64,000 nt of DNA from Larkinella bovis (GTDB lineage Bacteria; Bacteroidota; Bacteroidia; Cytophagales; Spirosomataceae). Both the position numbers and the translations under genes were made by a program. The stretch lies in the NCBI RefSeq assembly GCF_042655385.1, contig NZ_JBHSMA010000004.1, positions 186,001-250,000 on the forward strand, written 5' to 3'. The notes beneath the pieces were generated by a model. That model was not told where the DNA came from and searched no databases. It was given only the letters and a program-made list of their open reading frames with translations. Below are positions 61,119 to 64,000 of this stretch, piece after piece; position 1 is the first letter of the stretch, and each line of letters opens with the position of its first letter.

Positions 61119-62474
61119 TTACTCCATCCAGACGGTTTTGATGTTCAGAAATTCCTTCATGCCGACTTCCGATAATTCCCGGCCAAAACCGGATAGCTTC
61201 ACCCCGCCGAACGGCACGCGCGGATCGGAGCGCATCAGCGAATTGACAAACACCGAACCCGCCTGAATCTGGCGCGCCAGCCGGTCGGCCCGGTCCAGAT
61301 CCCGCGTCCAGAGCGCCGAACCCAGGCCGTAGTTTGACTGATTAGCGAGCTTTATGGCATCGCGTTCGTCTTTGGCTTCCACGATAACCGCCAGTGGACC
61401 AAACGTTTCTTCATCGAAAGCCGTCATACCGGGTTTGACATTATCGAGCAGAATAGGCTGAACATTACAGCCGTCGCGCTGCCCGCCATGCAGCATGCGG
61501 GCGCCCTGCCGGACGGTCTCGGCGCATTGCCGTTCAATAGCATCGGCCAGATCAAGCCGCGCAACCGGCCCCATCGTCGTTGATTCCAGCCGCGGATCGC
61601 CCTGCTGAATCGCCTGAATGTGCTGAAGAACCCGGTCTGTAAATTCTTTTTTAACCGACTTTTCGACAATAAACCGCTTGGCCGCAATGCAGCTCTGGCC
61701 CGCGTTCTGCATCCGCGATTGCACGGCCACCCGGGCGGCCTTTTCCAGATCAGCGTCGGCCAGCACGATCAGTGCGTCGCTGCCCCCCAGTTCCAGAACG
61801 GATTTCTTAATCTGATTCCCGGCAATGGATGCCACCGATGCCCCGGCTTTTTCGCTGCCGGTCAGTGTGACGGCTTTTACACGCGGGTCTCTCAGAACGG
61901 TGTCTACGGTTTTCGACTCAATCAGCAACGACTGAAAAACCCCCTCCGGAACGTCACAGGCCCGAAAAATTTCTTCCATCGCCAGCGAACAACCGCTCAC
62001 GTTAGCCGCGTGTTTCAGCACCCCCACATTGCCCGCCAGCAACGACGGCACCGCAAACCGGAACACCTGCCAGAATGGAAAATTCCAGGGCATCACGGCC
62101 AGCACCGTGCCCAGCGGCTCATACGTCACAAAACTCCGTTGTGCTTCCGTCTTAATGGTCAGATCAGCGAGAAATTTCGGGGCGTTTTCGATGTAATAGT
62201 CGCAACCCACTGCGCATTTTTCGACTTCGGCGATGGCTTCTTTCAGCGTTTTGCCCATTTCGGCTGTTATCAATTCCCCCAGCGGCTGTTTTTCCCGGCG
62301 CAGGTAGGCGGCTATTTTTCGGAAATAAGTAAGCCGGTTTTCCAGCGACAACGCCGACCAGTCGATAAAGGCCCGATCGGCCTGTTTAAGCTTTCGATCA
62401 AGCGCCGAAGCACTCAGGGCCGGATAGGCTTTGATTTTTTTCTGCGTGTACGGATTGACGGATGTAAAGTTCAT
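61119..62474 (-). CDS. NAD(P)-dependent aldehyde dehydrogenase, succinate-semialdehyde type
   Basis: A 451-residue ALDH from ATG 62474 (MNFTSVNPYTQKKIKAYPAL). Catalytic Glu228 (LELGGSDALIV) and Cys262 (AGQSCIAAKRF). MPWNFPFWQVFRFAVPSLLA and KHAANVSGCSLAME shape the cofactor site, with the short N-terminus of the Sad/GabD-like (YneI) type. Substrate is likely succinate semialdehyde or a similar small aldehyde. It is convergent with the kinase gene; the stops are 15 bases apart. Confidence 0.93.
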   Translation of the reverse strand: MNFTSVNPYTQKKIKAYPALSASALDRKLKQADRAFIDWSALSLENRLTYFRKIAAYLRREKQPLGELITAEMGKTLKEAIAEVEKCAVGCDYYIENAPKFLADLTIKTEAQRSFVTYEPLGTVLAVMPWNFPFWQVFRFAVPSLLAGNVGVLKHAANVSGCSLAMEEIFRACDVPEGVFQSLLIESKTVDTVLRDPRVKAVTLTGSEKAGASVASIAGNQIKKSVLELGGSDALIVLADADLEKAARVAVQSRMQNAGQSCIAAKRFIVEKSVKKEFTDRVLQHIQAIQQGDPRLESTTMGPVARLDLADAIERQCAETVRQGARMLHGGQRDGCNVQPILLDNVKPGMTAFDEETFGPLAVIVEAKDERDAIKLANQSNYGLGSALWTRDLDRADRLARQIQAGSVFVNSLMRSDPRVPFGGVKLSGFGRELSEVGMKEFLNIKTVWME

Positions 62475-62554
62475 GGCGCTGTGGTTTTCTGCATAAACCA
62501 AAAAATAACCCCAACCGATTGAGCAGTCAGGGCAAAGTAGTGGCAGAAATAAGG

Positions 62555-63073
62555 TTATTGAGGACAGGGAACCAGCGTTAACGGGCCCGTATCTCTCTCG
62601 ATTTCCCGCACCAGCAGCACCATCGTATCAATCATCTGTTCGACCCGCTCCTGGCCGGCAATGGCATGAAAGTCCCGACGAACATCTTCCATGCAATTAA
62701 AAACCGCCACCAGCAATTCTTTGCCGCGCTCGTTGATAAAGATCAGGCTGGAACGCGAATCCCGCTCGTCCTTCATGGTATAAATATACCCATCGTCTTC
62801 CAGCAGTTTGACAATCTTACTCATCGCCTGCTTGGTGACCCCCGCCCGTCGGGCCAATTCATTATTGGTGATACCAGCGGCTTCCAGATTGCCCAGAAAG
62901 GCAATATAACTCGCTTTGAAATTCGTGAACCCTAATTCAATCAGGCGCTGTTCAATGCGCCGTCCTAAATAACGTTTTATTTTAGACATGATCCGGCCCA
63001 GCGACCGCTCACGCTCCTGATAGAAAAAATGAAAATCAAACGGTTGGGCAACCGTTACTCCATCGGTATTCAT
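62555..63073 (-). CDS. MarR-family transcriptional regulator
   Basis: A 172-residue winged-helix regulator from ATG 63073 (MNTDGVTVAQPFDFHFFYQE). DNA-binding region: SYIAFLGNLEAAGITNNELA, then RRAGVTKQAMSKIVKLLEDD and the wing KDERDSRSSLIFINERGK. MarR proteins are small-molecule-responsive repressors of efflux or detoxification genes. It is divergent from the EmrA/HlyD-type gene, and the 227-base space holds repeated GTCAACC half-sites over that gene's promoter, so it most likely represses the efflux operon. Confidence 0.93.
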   Translation of the reverse strand: MNTDGVTVAQPFDFHFFYQERERSLGRIMSKIKRYLGRRIEQRLIELGFTNFKASYIAFLGNLEAAGITNNELARRAGVTKQAMSKIVKLLEDDGYIYTMKDERDSRSSLIFINERGKELLVAVFNCMEDVRRDFHAIAGQERVEQMIDTMVLLVREIERDTGPLTLVPCPQ

Positions 63074-63205
63074 GACTCTCCTTTTTGTGTACGTATGGGC
63101 TAGACAAGTTACAATTTTTTCACGAAGTAATGCCAATAGATTCCTTTAGCGCCTGATTCAATCGCACGCCCTTATTAAAATTCTGTTAAAGCTAGCGAAA
63201 GCATG

Positions 63206-63271
63206 GTCAACCAAGTTGACTATCTGTTAACCAAAATTTACATTTGCACGAAGATAGTCAACCAGGTTTAC
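63206..63271 (+). promoter_or_regulatory. MarR-type operators over the EmrA/HlyD promoter
   Basis: Promoter: TTG (63216-63218), 20 bases, TACATTTG (63239-63246). Operator 1: gtcaaccaagttgac (63206-63220), a perfect inverted repeat that covers the -33 box. Operator 2: gtcaaccaggtttac (63257-63271), an imperfect inverted repeat just after the start point. A third half-site gttaacc lies at 63226-63232. Binding at these sites would block polymerase. Confidence 0.65.
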
Positions 63272-63300
63272 CAAAACAAATTCATTAACACATCACCCGA

Positions 63301-64000
63301 ATGGCATCAGATCAAACCACGCCCATTAAAAAGTATCTCCCGCGTCTGCTCGTGCTGGTCGTCCTGGTAGCCGCTGCTTTTTACGGTTTTCAGTCTTACC
63401 GCTACAACCAGCACTACGAAACGACGGATAACGCTCAGATTGAGGGCAGCAGCGCTCCGGTTTTGGCCCGGGTTGCCGGTTACGTCCAGCAGGTCGCCAT
63501 TGAGGACTACGCAACCGTCAAACGCGGTGAAAACCTCGTCACCATCGATCCGCAGGAATATGAAGTCGTCCTGCAACAGGCCGAAGCCGATTATCAACAA
63601 ACGCTGGCCGACCTTCAAACCGCCCGGGCCGATTTACAAACCGCCCAGGCCAGCCTGACCAACGTTCGGCAGAACCTGAAAGTGGCGCAATCGAATGCCG
63701 AGGTGCAATCGGCGCGGGTTTCCAAGGCGACCAACGACCTGAAGCGCGACGAAAACCTGTACAAAGGGCAATCTCTGACCCAGAAGCAACTGGACGACTC
63801 GCGCAATAACGCCGACGTGCAAACCCGGCAATACGAAGCCAATGTGCAACAGATTGCTCTGGCTAAGACTTCTGAAAACGTCGCCCAGGCGGCTATTGCC
63901 AAAGCGCAGGCCAGCATTCAGAAAGCAGAAGCGCTGCTCAACGTGAAACAGGCCGCCATCGACAACGCCAAACTCCGGCTGAGCTACGCCAGCATTTCGG
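63301..64000 (+). CDS. EmrA/HlyD-type membrane fusion protein, N-terminal part
   Basis: The gene starts at ATG 63301 and runs off the right edge; 233 codons are visible. One N-terminal membrane helix (LPRLLVLVVLVAAAFYGFQS) is followed by the EmrA-like TTDNAQIEGSSAPVLARVAG and YVQQVAIEDYATVKRGENLV (biotinyl-lipoyl half), then a long coiled coil with many Gln and Ala (DLQTARADLQTAQASLTNVR). This is the periplasmic adaptor of an MFS- or RND-type tripartite efflux pump, and an inner-membrane transporter gene probably follows outside the window. Under probable MarR control. Confidence 0.92.
   Translation, partial: MASDQTTPIKKYLPRLLVLVVLVAAAFYGFQSYRYNQHYETTDNAQIEGSSAPVLARVAGYVQQVAIEDYATVKRGENLVTIDPQEYEVVLQQAEADYQQTLADLQTARADLQTAQASLTNVRQNLKVAQSNAEVQSARVSKATNDLKRDENLYKGQSLTQKQLDDSRNNADVQTRQYEANVQQIALAKTSENVAQAAIAKAQASIQKAEALLNVKQAAIDNAKLRLSYASIS

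Overview
The window looks like a piece of a Bacteroidota chromosome, order Cytophagales. A Spirosoma- or Larkinella-like genus would fit, but that is a guess from protein style. The evidence is an alternative complex III operon (actABCDEF) joined to a caa3-type oxidase, DUF3467, DUF4295 and DUF983 proteins, long IspH and L33/DUF4295/FtsY neighbours, and many promoters of the Bacteroidota form TTG-N19-21-TAnnTTTG in place of sigma-70 -35/-10 boxes. No phage, insertion sequence, CRISPR array or other obvious foreign DNA is visible. The block is mostly housekeeping, and nearly everything from 1.3 to 43.7 kb is on the minus strand.

Layout. 1-1.3 kb: the start of a lipoprotein gene (cut by the window edge) and a small outer-membrane-like protein. 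1.4-16.5 kb (minus): the transcription/translation block, read as tRNA-Tyr, tRNA-Gly, tRNA-Thr, tuf, tRNA-Trp, secE, nusG, rplK, rplA, rplJ, rplL, rpoB, rpoC, a DUF3467 gene, rpsL and rpsG. It is cut into several transcription units by terminators and internal promoters. 16.6-19.1 kb: an ECF sigma factor, a likely membrane anti-sigma factor and a beta-barrel-like protein. 19.1-36.3 kb: a 17-gene respiratory operon with one clear promoter and one clear terminator. It encodes quinol oxidation by alternative complex III, cytochrome c oxidase subunits II, I, III, III and IV, heme O and heme A synthesis, a SCO-like protein and three little-studied membrane proteins. 36.4-40.9 kb: tRNA-Cys, rpsA, an HNH protein, smpB, a possible structured RNA and an OmpH/Skp chaperone. 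41-43.7 kb: a small membrane protein and a penicillin acylase-type hydrolase.

43.9-64 kb holds mixed-strand single genes and pairs: GH3-like enzyme, ispH, a ketose 3-epimerase, a lone propeller protein, a GHL10 glycosidase, an Lrp regulator, a TPR protein, hpt, an isolated nuoD, rpmG/DUF4295/ftsY, a lipoprotein and membrane protein pair, rimO, a 7TMR-DISM histidine kinase, an aldehyde dehydrogenase, a MarR regulator and, running off the right edge, an EmrA/HlyD-type membrane fusion protein whose promoter lies inside candidate MarR operators.

Points most worth following: the structured RNA candidate at about 39.9-40.1 kb; the small CAMC, DUF420 and DUF983 proteins at the end of the oxidase operon; SCO-like and CtaA proteins that appear to lack one expected histidine each; mutually exclusive hairpins between rpoB and rpoC; a possibly leaderless ispH; and the MarR-controlled promoter at the right edge. 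Nothing here is clearly a new system. All family calls come from reading motifs, with no database search.
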